Source: Pedobacter suwonensis (GTDB lineage Bacteria > Bacteroidota > Bacteroidia > Sphingobacteriales > Sphingobacteriaceae). From it: 64,000 nt of DNA. A program made the translations under genes and the position numbers. The stretch covers positions 62,001-126,000 of the forward strand of contig NZ_FOJM01000015.1 in NCBI RefSeq assembly GCF_900111825.1. Direction: 5' to 3'. Of the stretch, positions 27,172 through 36,851 are shown in pieces. A model generated the notes under the pieces. That model saw nothing but the letters and a program-made list of their open reading frames with translations. It did no database searches and was not told where the DNA came from. Within the stretch, counting starts at the first letter, position 1; the number at the start of each line of letters is the position of its first letter.

Positions 27172-27702
27172 CTAATTATTTACGGTCCCTGGTTTATAAC
27201 CTAATTTTACAATTACATCATTACTCACATCGTAACTACTACTGGCATAAATCATCATTGTGGCCTCACTGCTCTTGTCGAAAATGAAGTCTAAATATTT
27301 AGATTTTGCGATCTGTTTAATGGCTTCGGCCACTTTATCCTGAATAGGCTTAATCAGTTTCACCCTGCTTTGAAATAGATCTCCGTCTGGCCCAAACTTA
27401 GAGCGTTGAAATTCTTTAGCTTGTTTTTCTTTTTCTATAATCTCGTTTTCGCGGCGTTTGCGCATATCATCAGTTAATAAAACCTGATCTGCCTGATAAG
27501 CCTTGTACATCCGGTCAATTTCTGAAAAATTCTGATCAACCTGCTGCTGCCATTGTTTAGATGCTACATCCAACTGGCTGAGTGCCGATTTATATTCTGG
27601 CAAATGTTTCAATATATACTCGCTGTCTACGTAAGCAAACTTTTGCGCAAAAGCACCAAAAGAAGTGCAAAGCAGGAATGCGATAAAAAGATACTTTTTC
27701 AT
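27172..27702 (-). CDS. OmpH/Skp-family periplasmic chaperone
   Basis: The 176-residue protein has a signal peptide ending F-G-A-F-A-Q (about residue 20). The conserved YVDSEYILKHLPEY start is followed by a coiled-coil region rich in Lys, Arg and Glu (about 45-115), and a C-terminal I-Y-A-S-S-S-Y-D-V-S-N-D-V segment. It should protect outer-membrane proteins in transit through the periplasm. It sits between bamA and the second ompH copy, as is usual in Bacteroidota, where two paralogues often follow bamA. Confidence 0.9.
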   Translation of the reverse strand: MKKYLFIAFLLCTSFGAFAQKFAYVDSEYILKHLPEYKSALSQLDVASKQWQQQVDQNFSEIDRMYKAYQADQVLLTDDMRKRRENEIIEKEKQAKEFQRSKFGPDGDLFQSRVKLIKPIQDKVAEAIKQIAKSKYLDFIFDKSSEATMMIYASSSYDVSNDVIVKLGYKPGTVNN

Positions 27703-27804
27703 TTGTGTATGTGTTTTAATGATATAGTTAATAACCTAAGCTTTCTTTAAACTCTTATTGCAATGATTTATTGCATAATTAGTTAATTTTTTGTTCTTTA
27801 TCAA

Positions 27805-30348
27805 TTAAAATCCACCTAATTGTTGTGCGATACTGAAAGTAAAGTTTTGTTTACCGCCATCTTGAACGCCAGGAATCCTATCAAATGCATGTCCGTAATC
27901 GATACCCAATAAACCAAATATAGGTAGGAAAATACGTGCACCAACACCAACTGATCTTCTCACATTAAAAGGATTAAAATCACCAAATCTATTCCAGGTA
28001 TTACCAGCTTCAGCAAAGGCTAAAACGAAGGCTGTTGCCTGCTGACTCGCAATTACCGGATAACGGGCCTCCAATACATATTTGGTATAAATCGGGCTAC
28101 CAGATTGTTGTGCAATTCTTGGGTCAGAACCATTTGGTATCACAGCGTTGTTGGCATAACCGCGCATAGCAATTAACTCAGAACCCTGTAAGAAATCGAA
28201 TCCCTGCATACCATCACCCCCTAGTTTAAAACGTTCGAATGCAGACTGGCCAACGGCTTTGTTATACTGCCCCAGGAAACCAAATTGTGCCTGGGCCTTA
28301 ACTACCAGATTGCCCACTACTCTCTGATACCATTGCGAATCAAATTTCCATTTATGGTATTCTGTAAAACGGTATTTCTCTTTGTCAGATGCCGTAGCAT
28401 AGTTTGTTTTATTCAACAATGAAAACGGTGGTGTAGCCTGAACGGTGAAACGTAAAAACGATCCTGATTTAGGAAAAATCGGCGAATCTCTTGAATCACG
28501 GCTGATCTCTTGTGATAAACTCAAGTTATAAGATGTACCTGTATTAAATAAATATCCTGAATAATTGTTCAAAATATATTGTTGTAAACTTACCGCATGA
28601 GACAACTGGAAATAGTTATCAGGCCAGTTTAATCTTCTTCCGAGACTCACGGTTACCCCGTTTAAACGGATTTTTTGAAATAGAGCATCTCCGTTACTTA
28701 AACCATTTGATTGCAATGAAGTAAATGCACTTACCCCAAAGCTTACCGGTTTCTCACCACCAAACCATGGTTGCGAAAAGGAGAAGCTATATGATTGGTA
28801 ATATTTACCGTTGGTTTGCCCACGTAAGCTTAATTTCTGTCCATCGCCTTTTGGCAATGGTTTATATGCTTTTAAATTGAACAGGTTACGTAGCGAAAAG
28901 TTATTGAAAGTTAAACCTAATGTACCAATGATCCGGCCACCGCCAAACCCACCAGATAGCTCGATCTGATCTGAAGGTTTTTCTTCTACTGCGTATTCAA
29001 TATCCACAGTACCGTCAGCCGGGTTAGGGCGAGGTGTAGGTACCGTTTTAGACTCATCGAAGTTACCTAACTGACCAATCTCGCGAATGGTACGGATTAA
29101 ATCGCTTTTGTTAAATTTCTGTCCCGGTTTAGTACGGATCTCACGTAAAACAACTTTGTCATTTGTAATGGTATTTCCTTTCAGCGTGATGCGGTTGTTG
29201 GTGTACTGCGGTCCTTCATACATACGTAATTCCACATCAACAGTATCTCCGTAAATTCGGGTCTGTACCGGATCGATATTAAAAGTTAAGTATCCGTTAT
29301 CGGTATACATACTGTTAATGTCTCCACCGTTTTCACCACCCCCATTTAATTTTTTATTTAATCTTTCTTCGCTAAAAACATCACCTTTCTCAATCGTTAA
29401 TACTTTATTTAAAATACTATCCGGATAAATTGCGTTACCTGCCCAGGTAATATTACCGAAATAATACTTTTTGCCTTCATAAAGGTCCATCCTGATGTTA
29501 ACCTTTTTATCATTATATTGGTAAATGGTATCTTTTAACAATTCTGCATCGCGATAACCTTTCTCGTGCATTTTAGCAACCATTTTTACCTTGTTCTCTT
29601 CATATTTCTCTTTTGAGAATTTTCCGGAACCCCAGAAACGCCACCAGGCAAATTGTTTAGGGTTTTTAAGAAACTTTCTGAGTTTTGCTGATTTGAAATC
29701 CTTATTTCCGGTAAAATCAATGTGTTGTACTTTAACACGGTGTCCTTTATCAATATAAGCTTCCAGGACTACACTGTTTTCTGCATTCGGATCCTTGCGC
29801 GTTTTGTAATCGATTTTTGTAAAGAAAAAGCCTTTATCCAATAAATATTTTTTAACAATAGCAGATGTGGTATTGTATAGGTTATCGTTTACGATTTTAC
29901 CTGTTTTATCGTTCAGTTTTTCCTGAATGGCAGTTTTTTCAGATTTGCGAACACCTTTTAAATCGATAGAACTTAAACGCGGACGTTCTACTACTTCAAT
30001 TTCAAAATAAACAGAATCCTGAACAAATTTTTCGACGTTAAGTTTAACATCATCAAACAGGCCCTGCGCCCACAATGTTTTAATCGCATCAGAGGTAGCC
30101 TCGCCAGGAAGAACGATTTTATCGCCTTTGGTCAACTTAGATAAGGTGATTAATACCTCTTTATCTAAATACTGGGTACCTGTTACAGTTGTACCTCCGA
30201 TAATATACTCTTTCGGACTAAAATAATCGAGATCTAAGCCACCAACCTTTAACGAAGGGGTTACCGGAGCCTGACCTTGTGGACGTATTTGAGCGAAGGC
30301 CGGAGCGGCTAAAATGAGTAGGATTAAAACCTGAAATATTCTTTTCAT
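27805..30348 (-). CDS. bamA: Outer membrane protein assembly factor BamA
   Basis: BamA inserts beta-barrel proteins into the outer membrane. From the ATG at 30348 the protein has 847 residues, with a signal peptide ending P-A-F-A-Q. POTRA repeats fill about residues 25-430. A surface-antigen barrel follows, ending with the FTFSIAQQLGGF strand. ELSGGFGGGRIIG marks the barrel entry. The upstream nine codons open in frame (MVITEQIIL) would spoil the signal peptide and are probably not used. It heads the bamA-ompH-ompH unit, downstream of uppS. Confidence 0.95.
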   Translation of the reverse strand: MKRIFQVLILLILAAPAFAQIRPQGQAPVTPSLKVGGLDLDYFSPKEYIIGGTTVTGTQYLDKEVLITLSKLTKGDKIVLPGEATSDAIKTLWAQGLFDDVKLNVEKFVQDSVYFEIEVVERPRLSSIDLKGVRKSEKTAIQEKLNDKTGKIVNDNLYNTTSAIVKKYLLDKGFFFTKIDYKTRKDPNAENSVVLEAYIDKGHRVKVQHIDFTGNKDFKSAKLRKFLKNPKQFAWWRFWGSGKFSKEKYEENKVKMVAKMHEKGYRDAELLKDTIYQYNDKKVNIRMDLYEGKKYYFGNITWAGNAIYPDSILNKVLTIEKGDVFSEERLNKKLNGGGENGGDINSMYTDNGYLTFNIDPVQTRIYGDTVDVELRMYEGPQYTNNRITLKGNTITNDKVVLREIRTKPGQKFNKSDLIRTIREIGQLGNFDESKTVPTPRPNPADGTVDIEYAVEEKPSDQIELSGGFGGGRIIGTLGLTFNNFSLRNLFNLKAYKPLPKGDGQKLSLRGQTNGKYYQSYSFSFSQPWFGGEKPVSFGVSAFTSLQSNGLSNGDALFQKIRLNGVTVSLGRRLNWPDNYFQLSHAVSLQQYILNNYSGYLFNTGTSYNLSLSQEISRDSRDSPIFPKSGSFLRFTVQATPPFSLLNKTNYATASDKEKYRFTEYHKWKFDSQWYQRVVGNLVVKAQAQFGFLGQYNKAVGQSAFERFKLGGDGMQGFDFLQGSELIAMRGYANNAVIPNGSDPRIAQQSGSPIYTKYVLEARYPVIASQQATAFVLAFAEAGNTWNRFGDFNPFNVRRSVGVGARIFLPIFGLLGIDYGHAFDRIPGVQDGGKQNFTFSIAQQLGGF

Positions 30349-30497
30349 TAAAATTATTTGTTCAGTAATGACCAAAAGGTAACGATGTTTTATAAAGCAG
30401 ATTGCCTTTATGTTGTTCCCTTATTATGGTTTCATTTATCGTATAAAAGTGGTGCTAAGTTAGTTTAAACGCTTGTTAAAAAGTGTTAAAAGAAAAA

Positions 30498-31238
30498 TTA
30501 GTTTAACTGTTCACTAATTTTACCAAAACGGCGTTCGCGTTTTTGATAGTCTACAATAGCCTCGAAAAGATTTTCACGTCTGAAATCCGGCCATAAAACA
30601 TCAGTAAAATAAAACTCGGTATAAGCCATTTGCCAAAGCAGGTAATTGCTGATCCGGTGTTCGCCACTGGTCCTGATCATGAGTTCAGGATCGGGTATAT
30701 TTACGGTTGTGAGTTTAGATGCAAACAGGTCTTCGTTAATATCATCCAGTGAAATGACATTTTCTTTTACAGCTGATGCAATTTTTTTAGCGGCTTCGAT
30801 AATCTCCCATTTTGCACTATAACTTAAAGCAAGTGTTAAAGTACATTTTTCATTATGGGCGGTTTTCTCCATCGCTTCTTTTAAATCATCAATACACTCC
30901 TGAGGCAAAGATGCAATATTGCCAATGGCATTCAGCTTAACATTGTTTTTATTAAGTGTTTCAGTTTCTCTGTTGATGGTTGAAATTAGAATCTGCATCA
31001 AAGCATCTACTTCTTCTTTGGGTCTGTTCCAGTTTTCGGTAGAAAAAGCATACAAGGTAAGGTATTCGATACCCACTTCCACACAACCTTCTACAATATC
31101 TTTTACAGAAAGTACACCATGCTCATGTCCGAAAACCCGCACTTTGCCCTGGCCTTTAGCCCATCTTCCATTACCATCCATGATTACGGCAATGTGCTTC
31201 GGCAGGCGGCTATAGTCTATTTGTTCTTTAAATCCCAT
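30498..31238 (-). CDS. uppS: Isoprenyl transferase (undecaprenyl diphosphate synthase)
   Basis: UppS builds the C55 lipid carrier for wall and surface polysaccharides from farnesyl diphosphate and isopentenyl diphosphate. The 246-residue protein shows the catalytic MDGNGRWA motif with Asp21. The C-terminal block RTSGE-H-RISNYLLWQ and F-T-D-V-L-W-P-D-F binds the second diphosphate. Its length is normal. It lies 19 nt after the DUF6089-like gene, and 123-150 nt ahead of bamA, in a conserved envelope cluster. Confidence 0.96.
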   Translation of the reverse strand: MGFKEQIDYSRLPKHIAVIMDGNGRWAKGQGKVRVFGHEHGVLSVKDIVEGCVEVGIEYLTLYAFSTENWNRPKEEVDALMQILISTINRETETLNKNNVKLNAIGNIASLPQECIDDLKEAMEKTAHNEKCTLTLALSYSAKWEIIEAAKKIASAVKENVISLDDINEDLFASKLTTVNIPDPELMIRTSGEHRISNYLLWQMAYTEFYFTDVLWPDFRRENLFEAIVDYQKRERRFGKISEQLN

Positions 31239-31257
31239 TAATTATGTCAAAATCAGC

Positions 31258-32070
31258 TTAAAAGGAATAGCATTTTGAGGATACAAAGGTAAAAGATATG
31301 CCAATACTAACAAATAGATAAGTATCCCTTTTTCTAAAATCGCCTCTTTGGGTGCCCGGCATTCCAATCTGGTTAGCTGAAGGATCAGATAAATTAACCC
31401 AGTAATCTCCGCTTTTAACATAAGCTGGATTAGTTGGATACCTTCCGCTTACATCATCAATATAATCTGTAAAAGGCGTCCTGTACCCCAATTCGGTAAA
31501 AACACTCCATGTAGATTTGTAATTATACCGTAGCCCAAGGCCATACGGAATAGTTAACACAGCATTATTATAGCCATTTTCCTGACCTTCGGTGGCTACT
31601 CGGTCTAACCGGTATTTTTCACCATAAACATTTACAGTCGGTTTAAACATAAGAAAACCCAGCCCTGTAAAAAGATAGGGCGTAAACTGACGCGTTCCGC
31701 CGCCTAGGTTAAAATTAAAAAAATTGAAATCTACCAGTCCGCTAAACTCATTTAACGTTGTTTTAAAACGCAGGTTTCTTTGGCGGAACTGTTCATTACG
31801 CGAATCGGCATCATCTGCCCTGATCTCTCCATAGGTGTAATTTAAACGGATGCCAACATATTGATTAAAATTCCGTTTTACATAAGCACCGCCTGAGAAA
31901 CCACTTACCTGCAATGGATTATTCTGGTTAAGATCGCCCATATAACCTGCTCCGCCAGCCATCATCCCAACTTCCCAGGAAGGGTTGCCCACCACTGTAC
32001 GCTGTGCACTAACCAGCTGCGTATTAACAATGAGAAGTAGAATAATTAACAGCTGTTTGCCTGGAGCCAT
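31258..32070 (-). CDS. Outer-membrane beta-barrel protein, DUF6089-like
   Basis: From the ATG at 32070 the protein has 270 residues, with a signal peptide ending Q-L-V-S-A-Q. The body is Gly/Asn/aromatic-rich with alternating strands such as GIRLNYTYGEIRAD and F-T-P-Y-L-F-T-G-L-G-F. It is a small outer-membrane barrel, which I associate with the family DUF6089 that stands between NAD kinase and uppS in Bacteroidota. A TTG two codons upstream (32076) would overlap the NAD kinase stop codon by four bases. The function is unknown; the neighbours suggest envelope assembly. Confidence 0.75.
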   Translation of the reverse strand: MAPGKQLLIILLLIVNTQLVSAQRTVVGNPSWEVGMMAGGAGYMGDLNQNNPLQVSGFSGGAYVKRNFNQYVGIRLNYTYGEIRADDADSRNEQFRQRNLRFKTTLNEFSGLVDFNFFNFNLGGGTRQFTPYLFTGLGFLMFKPTVNVYGEKYRLDRVATEGQENGYNNAVLTIPYGLGLRYNYKSTWSVFTELGYRTPFTDYIDDVSGRYPTNPAYVKSGDYWVNLSDPSANQIGMPGTQRGDFRKRDTYLFVSIGISFTFVSSKCYSF

Positions 32071-32072
32071 AC

Positions 32073-32954
32073 TCAATAGTTACGGGTATCTATACCCCAC
32101 AATAATTTATTCCTTAACGTGTTTAAATAGGTTTCATTATTAAGGCGGATAAGATTTAAGCAAAAATCTGCCTTTTTAATGCTAATTTTTACTGAACGCT
32201 CTACAGTAACTGTCCGGCTATCACACGAAACCAAAAACTTTGATTCTCTGGCTTCTACCTCGAAAGAGAGTTTATTGCCATCTGGCACAACAACCGGCCG
32301 TACATTTAAATTATGTGGCGCAATAGGTGTAATGACAAAGTTTTTAGAATCCGGATAAATAATTGGTCCACCGCAACTTAAAGAGTAAGCTGTAGAACCT
32401 GTTGGGGTTGCAATAATTAATCCATCGGCCCAGTAAGAGTTGATGAATTCATTGTTCATTGAGGCATGAATAATCATCATCGCCGAATTATCGCGGCGGT
32501 GAATGGTAATATCGTTCAAGGCAAAGTTCTCTTCACCAAATAAACCATTATCTGATTCCAGCCTTAAGAGCGATCTGGAATCTAAGGTATATTCTTTATT
32601 GATCAAGGCATGGAGTGCCGATCCGATTTCATTTTTATTGATACTGGCCAGAAAGCCAAGGCGGCCAAAGTTGATCCCAATTACAGGGATGCCTGAATTG
32701 CGAATCAATGATAAAGTATCAAGCAATGTACCGTCTCCACCTAAGCTCAACAATACATCTGCACGTTCCTTTAGTTCGGTATGGTTATGAAAAATAATGG
32801 TATTGGCCGGAAGTTTTATCTTCCCATGTAGCGATGTTTTAAATTTAGCATATAAAACAGGCTGAATATGATGTTCGGCTAAATGATTAAAAACCTCTTG
32901 TACATAGGGCAAAACCGTATCATTAAAATCCCTTCCGTAAATTGCAATCCTCAT
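32073..32954 (-). CDS. nadK: NAD kinase
   Basis: NadK phosphorylates NAD to NADP with ATP. The 293-residue protein holds the GGDGT motif (residues 72-76, with catalytic Asp74), the NDI segment that binds NAD near residue 145, and WADGLIIATPTGSTAYSLS with the following G-G-P-I loop. The length is normal. It stands 9 nt after the CBS-domain gene and directly ahead of the DUF6089-like gene, so all are probably co-transcribed. Confidence 0.96.
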   Translation of the reverse strand: MRIAIYGRDFNDTVLPYVQEVFNHLAEHHIQPVLYAKFKTSLHGKIKLPANTIIFHNHTELKERADVLLSLGGDGTLLDTLSLIRNSGIPVIGINFGRLGFLASINKNEIGSALHALINKEYTLDSRSLLRLESDNGLFGEENFALNDITIHRRDNSAMMIIHASMNNEFINSYWADGLIIATPTGSTAYSLSCGGPIIYPDSKNFVITPIAPHNLNVRPVVVPDGNKLSFEVEARESKFLVSCDSRTVTVERSVKISIKKADFCLNLIRLNNETYLNTLRNKLLWGIDTRNY

Positions 32955-32963
32955 AAAGCAGGT

Positions 32964-33626
32964 TTATACATTTAAATAGTTCATGAAAGAATCGTAACGC
33001 TCCTGCGATCCATCATCAATCTGGGTGTTATTGTATACCTCTTTAACCAGATAATCATATCTTTCGAAAGCGGCTACCAATGAAGTAATTTCTGTTTTAT
33101 TTACTTTGAGCGTTACCTCTAAACGCGTAGAATCTTCGAAAGAATTTACATACGAAGAGAGCACCTGTGTATTATCGGCTTCAACAATCTGGGCAATGTG
33201 GGCCAATGAATTATCGCGGTTACCGATTTCCAGAACAATAATTCCGCCTGCCTCATTTACGGCATACTGTTCGGCCATGGCATTCACCATACTGATTACA
33301 GGGATTAAACCGGCGTAGTTTTTATGTTGATCCAAAACCGGAACGGCTGTTAAATTTAACTGGTTGAACAAACGGAGTACATCGTAAGCATGAGCATTAC
33401 TAAACACAAATACATGAAGTATGTTTATGGCATTATCGCTTAGAAGCGTATCGTGATTAACAATGTTCAACAAATCATCTTCAGATACCAACCCCAATAA
33501 AGTTCCCTCGTTAACAACGGGCAAATGCTTTAGTTTAAAATCGTTCATACGATCTAAAGCTTTCTGTACCGTGTCATCGGCGCTTAATGATGGAATTGCA
33601 TCTGATATGATTTCTGCTGCAAACAT
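32964..33626 (-). CDS. CBS-domain pair protein with C-terminal ACT-like region
   Basis: The 220-residue cytoplasmic protein has two CBS motifs (about residues 5-60 and 72-125), seen as H-L-P-V-V-N-E-G-T-L-L-G-L-V and A-V-P-V-L-D-Q. A ~80-residue tail follows whose pattern (IIVLEIGNRDNSLAHIAQIV) recalls an ACT fold. Such proteins sense adenine nucleotides or other small ligands. The start codon follows the stop codon of the alpha/beta hydrolase without a gap, and nadK follows after 9 nt, so a link to NAD(P) or energy state is possible but unproven. Confidence 0.82.
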   Translation of the reverse strand: MFAAEIISDAIPSLSADDTVQKALDRMNDFKLKHLPVVNEGTLLGLVSEDDLLNIVNHDTLLSDNAINILHVFVFSNAHAYDVLRLFNQLNLTAVPVLDQHKNYAGLIPVISMVNAMAEQYAVNEAGGIIVLEIGNRDNSLAHIAQIVEADNTQVLSSYVNSFEDSTRLEVTLKVNKTEITSLVAAFERYDYLVKEVYNNTQIDDGSQERYDSFMNYLNV

Positions 33627-34391
33627 TTACTTTAACAATATTCTATCTAAAAACTTTTCTAAAAATGCATTAAATATCTGTGGGTGTTCCATCATAGGCG
33701 CATGCCCGCATTTATCAACCCAGTTTAATTCGGAGTTAGGCAACAGTTGGTGAAATTCTTCTGCCACTTCCGGTGGTGTAACCTTATCGTTTTTGCCCCA
33801 TATCAATGAAACCGGTATGGTAATTTTGGAAAGGTCTTTAGCCATGTTGTGGCGTATGGCCGATTTTGCCATGGTCAAAATACGGATCACCCTTGATCTA
33901 TCGTTAACTGTTTTAAAAACATCATCAACCAGTTCTTTGGTTGCCGTTGCAGGATCGTAAAAAGTAAACTCTACTTTTTCCTTGATATAATCGTAGCTCT
34001 CTCTACGCGGGAAAGACCCTCCAAAAGCATTTTCATATAAGCCAGAACTACCTGTAAGTACCAACGCCTTAACAAACTCCTGATGTGCCACTGTAAACAC
34101 TAAGCCAACATGACCGCCAAGCGAATTGCCGATAAGCACTACCTGGTTTAAATTTTTATATTTTAAAAAGCGGTGAAGATATCTTGATAATGCTTTTACG
34201 CCCAATGTTAAAATAGGCAGTTCGTAAATTGGTAAAATTGGAATAATTACCCTATAACGATCTTTAAACTGTTCTATAACCTGTTCCCAATTGCTGAGTT
34301 CGCCCATTAGGCCGTGTAGCAATACCAGTGTCTCGCCTGTTCCAGCTTCAATGTATTTAAATCCGTCTTCTTCTTTTATCGGGTAAGTCAT
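33627..34391 (-). CDS. Alpha/beta hydrolase
   Basis: The 254-residue enzyme has the oxyanion segment LLHGLMG near residue 25 and the nucleophile elbow GNSLGG with Ser90. An acid follows in W-G-K-N-D-K-V-T (about 208), and the catalytic His in C-G-H-A-P (about 235). No signal peptide is present, so it acts in the cytoplasm. The substrate is unknown; esterase or meta-cleavage-type hydrolases look closest. It heads the run hydrolase-CBS-nadK-DUF6089-like-uppS-bamA-ompH-ompH on the minus strand. Confidence 0.88.
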   Translation of the reverse strand: MTYPIKEEDGFKYIEAGTGETLVLLHGLMGELSNWEQVIEQFKDRYRVIIPILPIYELPILTLGVKALSRYLHRFLKYKNLNQVVLIGNSLGGHVGLVFTVAHQEFVKALVLTGSSGLYENAFGGSFPRRESYDYIKEKVEFTFYDPATATKELVDDVFKTVNDRSRVIRILTMAKSAIRHNMAKDLSKITIPVSLIWGKNDKVTPPEVAEEFHQLLPNSELNWVDKCGHAPMMEHPQIFNAFLEKFLDRILLK

Positions 34392-34564
34392 ATCTATTTT
34401 AGATGGTATTGTAATACTAAGTTAGTAGAGTAAAATTAAATTTATGCATTTATCAGCCATTTTTCTGAAATAAAATCGAAAACGGTATAAAAACGTCTTT
34501 TGCAAAGCGTAAAGCGATAAGCGTCGGCGATTGTTAACCTTCTGCCTTTAAACTTTTACCGCAA

Positions 34565-35011
34565 TTAAGCGAGTTTTTCTTTAACGATCTCTGCAATTAA
34601 TTTACCATCAGCTTTACCGGCAAGTGCTGCATTTGCCATCCCCATTACCTTACCCATATCTTTAACCGATGTGGCGCCAGATTGTTTGATTACCCCTTCA
34701 ATAATTGAGGCTACCTCTTCCCTGTCTAATTGTTTTGGCAGGAATTGATTAATTACCTCAATTTCCTCGTTTTCTACCTGATATAAGTCTTCACGGTTTT
34801 GTTGCCTATAAATATCAGCCGATTCACGGCGCTGCTTAATCAGTTTCTGAAGAATTTTGATTTCCGCTTCTTCTGTAATTTCTTCTGAAGACCCTTTTTC
34901 TGTTTTAGCCAACAGTAAAGCTGCCTTTATTGCTCTTAAGCCTCTTAACTGTGCATTATTTTTAGCCAGCATGGCTTTTTTAATTTCCTGATCTATTGTA
35001 TTTGATATCAT
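34565..35011 (-). CDS. GatB/YqeY-domain protein
   Basis: The 148-residue protein matches the YqeY family through I-K-K-A-M-L-A-K-N at the start, L-K-A-I-K-A-like R-A-I-K-A-A-L-L, and the C-terminal segment G-K-V-M-G-M-A-N-A-A-L-A-G-K-A-D-G. The YqeY fold is shared with the tail of GatB, where it contacts tRNA; a role in tRNA amidation or quality control is supposed but unproven. It stands alone, with a repeat-rich spacer upstream and no clear terminator. Confidence 0.9.
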   Translation of the reverse strand: MISNTIDQEIKKAMLAKNNAQLRGLRAIKAALLLAKTEKGSSEEITEEAEIKILQKLIKQRRESADIYRQQNREDLYQVENEEIEVINQFLPKQLDREEVASIIEGVIKQSGATSVKDMGKVMGMANAALAGKADGKLIAEIVKEKLA

Positions 35012-35206
35012 TTTCTTTTAATCGTTAATCGGTTAATTGTTCAAATCGGTTAATCGCAGAAACACATAGTTCTAAAACCTAATTTGTTCTTTTGTAGTTG
35101 GTTATTTTTTCAAACCGGTTAATTGTACAGTTATCAATTTAAACAGTTTCAAAGGTTAGTCGCCTGAGCAGTTAACCAATTTATACAGTTTATACAGTTA
35201 ACCTAA
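35012..35206. repeat. Stutter-repeat spacer (GGTTAAT phrases)
   Basis: The bases between the yqeY-like gene and the SDR gene are near-repeats of ATCGGTTAATTGTTCAAATC, AACCGGTTAATTGTACAGTT and TTTATACAGTTTATACAGTTA. There is no ORF. The pattern is like that at 25,036 but uses a different phrase. Confidence 0.65.
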
Positions 35207-35965
35207 CTAACCTCTATTTACTACCGTTGCGGTAGCCTGCGCAGTTGGCATAATGAGCATGTCGTTGATATTAACATGTTTTGGCCTGCTCACAACGTAC
35301 CAGATGGCATCGGCAATATCATCGGCAATTAGTGGTTCCAGGTTTTCGTATACCTTTTTTGCACGGTCTTCATCACCTTTAAAACGCACCACCGAAAATT
35401 CAGTTTCTACCATACCCGGATTAATTTCAGTAACCTTTATGCCATGGGGCAATAAATCGATACGCATGCCTTTGCTCAAAGCATCTACCGCATGTTTACT
35501 GGCACAATATACGTTTCCGTTTGGATAAACTTCTTTACCGGCAATAGAACCAATGTTGATAATATGTCCTGACTGATTGGGAATCATCCAATTGGAAACA
35601 ATTTTAGTGACATAAAGCAAACCTTTCACATTGGTATCAATCATGGTGTCCCAATCATTTGTGTCACCTTTATCAATAGGATCTAAACCCTGGCTTAAGC
35701 CCGCATTGTTGATCAGAACATCAACCTTTTTCCATTCTGCTGGCAAGGCCTCTAAAGCAGCCGTGAGGCTTTTGTTATTGCGGACATCAGACAAAACCTG
35801 CTGAATGTTAATGGCATATTTATCTTCCAAATGATGAGCAATTTTGGCCAAACGATCATTTCTGCGGGCCAGTAATATCAGGTTGTAACCTTGCTGAGCA
35901 AATGTATGGGCACAAGCTTCACCAATACCAGAGGTTGCACCTGTAATTAATGCGATTTTAGACAT
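35207..35965 (-). CDS. Short-chain dehydrogenase/reductase (YdfG-like)
   Basis: This 252-residue NAD(P)-dependent oxidoreductase has the cofactor motif TGATSGIG (residues 9-16), NNAG (86-89), and the catalytic set Ser140, Tyr153 and Lys157 in the Y-C-A-S-K motif. L-L-A-R-R-N-D-R after strand 2 favours NADP. The layout resembles the YdfG/serine-3-dehydrogenase group; the substrate is unknown. It is single, with a TACCTTTG box about 60 nt upstream. Confidence 0.9.
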   Translation of the reverse strand: MSKIALITGATSGIGEACAHTFAQQGYNLILLARRNDRLAKIAHHLEDKYAINIQQVLSDVRNNKSLTAALEALPAEWKKVDVLINNAGLSQGLDPIDKGDTNDWDTMIDTNVKGLLYVTKIVSNWMIPNQSGHIINIGSIAGKEVYPNGNVYCASKHAVDALSKGMRIDLLPHGIKVTEINPGMVETEFSVVRFKGDEDRAKKVYENLEPLIADDIADAIWYVVSRPKHVNINDMLIMPTAQATATVVNRG

Positions 35966-35988
35966 TTCTATGAATTTTAAGTCTCGGT

Positions 35989-36033
35989 AAAGCTTTTTAA
36001 AAAAGCTTTAATTTACCTATACCAACAAAGGTA
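35989..36033 (-). promoter_or_regulatory. SDR promoter box and leader palindrome
   Basis: On the minus strand a TACCTTTG -7 box (36026-36033) is followed by an unusual leader in which AAAGCTTTTT and AAAAAGCTTT are inverted almost without a loop (35989-36009). No good TTG is seen at the -33 distance. Confidence 0.5.
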
Positions 36034-36053
36034 AGTTTTTTTGGATTGCCTGA

Positions 36054-36851
36054 CTATTGAAAAATCAAACTGAATGTTAATTGACGTAATTTCAACTTAT
36101 CTATCGGATTGGCATAAACGGTATTGTCATGCTGCAGCAAATCGTTAGCCGAATAGGAGAGTTTTATTTCGGGAGACATTTTAAAATACTCAAAATAAAT
36201 ATCAAAACCAATACCTGTTTCGTACGACAGGTAATTCCTTTTATTTTTTAAAAACTTGTTTACGGCCGCTTCTCCCTCATCGAAGGTTTTCTTTTTCGAA
36301 GCGATATCAATTGAATATTTAGCTCCGCCAAGCCAATACATCCTAAAATTATTCAACCGGTTCGATTTAACCTTTATGCCTAAGGGAAATTCGAACATGG
36401 TTGCCTGTACTTTCTTGTCAACTACTGTCTGGAAGTTTTTAGTTTGCCCGTTGCCCACATCAATCGGGGCCATAGGCTCATACTCATAAGTGACTACCCG
36501 ATCACTAAAAATAAGCGAAGGTGTTGCACGGATATCAAAGTTGTCTGAGATCATTCTGTTCATCACAAACCCTAACCCAAAGCCTTGAGACGGAGCACTG
36601 GAAATAGCATTTAAGTTTGGAGTAATTGGAATGCCCGAATTTGGATCATATGATGGATCAAGCGCGTTTGGCACTTCATAAAAAGGCGATCGCCAGTTTG
36701 GCTTTTTATGAATTTTGTATTCGGCCGATATGTACTGAAAATTAAAACCAAAACTCCAGTCTTCATCATCTATCCCCCCGCCCCAGTTTTGCGCAAAGGT
36801 GGCTGTAGAGACCATCAAAAGTGAAAGAATGAAGCTTAATTTTCTGATCAT
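36054..36851 (-). CDS. porT: PorT-like outer membrane protein (type IX secretion/gliding)
   Basis: The 265-residue protein has a signal peptide ending T-A-T-F-A-Q (about residue 21) and a barrel-like body with G-F-G-L-G-F-V-M-N-R-M and a C-terminal LTFSLIFQ strand. The PorT/SprT protein needed for type IX secretion has this size and, as here, stands directly next to ubiE. The start ATG overlaps the ubiE stop codon in ATGA. The assignment rests on layout and context; sequence identity could not be measured. A predicted type IX cargo protein at 48,857 supports a working secretion system. Confidence 0.7.
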   Translation of the reverse strand: MIRKLSFILSLLMVSTATFAQNWGGGIDDEDWSFGFNFQYISAEYKIHKKPNWRSPFYEVPNALDPSYDPNSGIPITPNLNAISSAPSQGFGLGFVMNRMISDNFDIRATPSLIFSDRVVTYEYEPMAPIDVGNGQTKNFQTVVDKKVQATMFEFPLGIKVKSNRLNNFRMYWLGGAKYSIDIASKKKTFDEGEAAVNKFLKNKRNYLSYETGIGFDIYFEYFKMSPEIKLSYSANDLLQHDNTVYANPIDKLKLRQLTFSLIFQ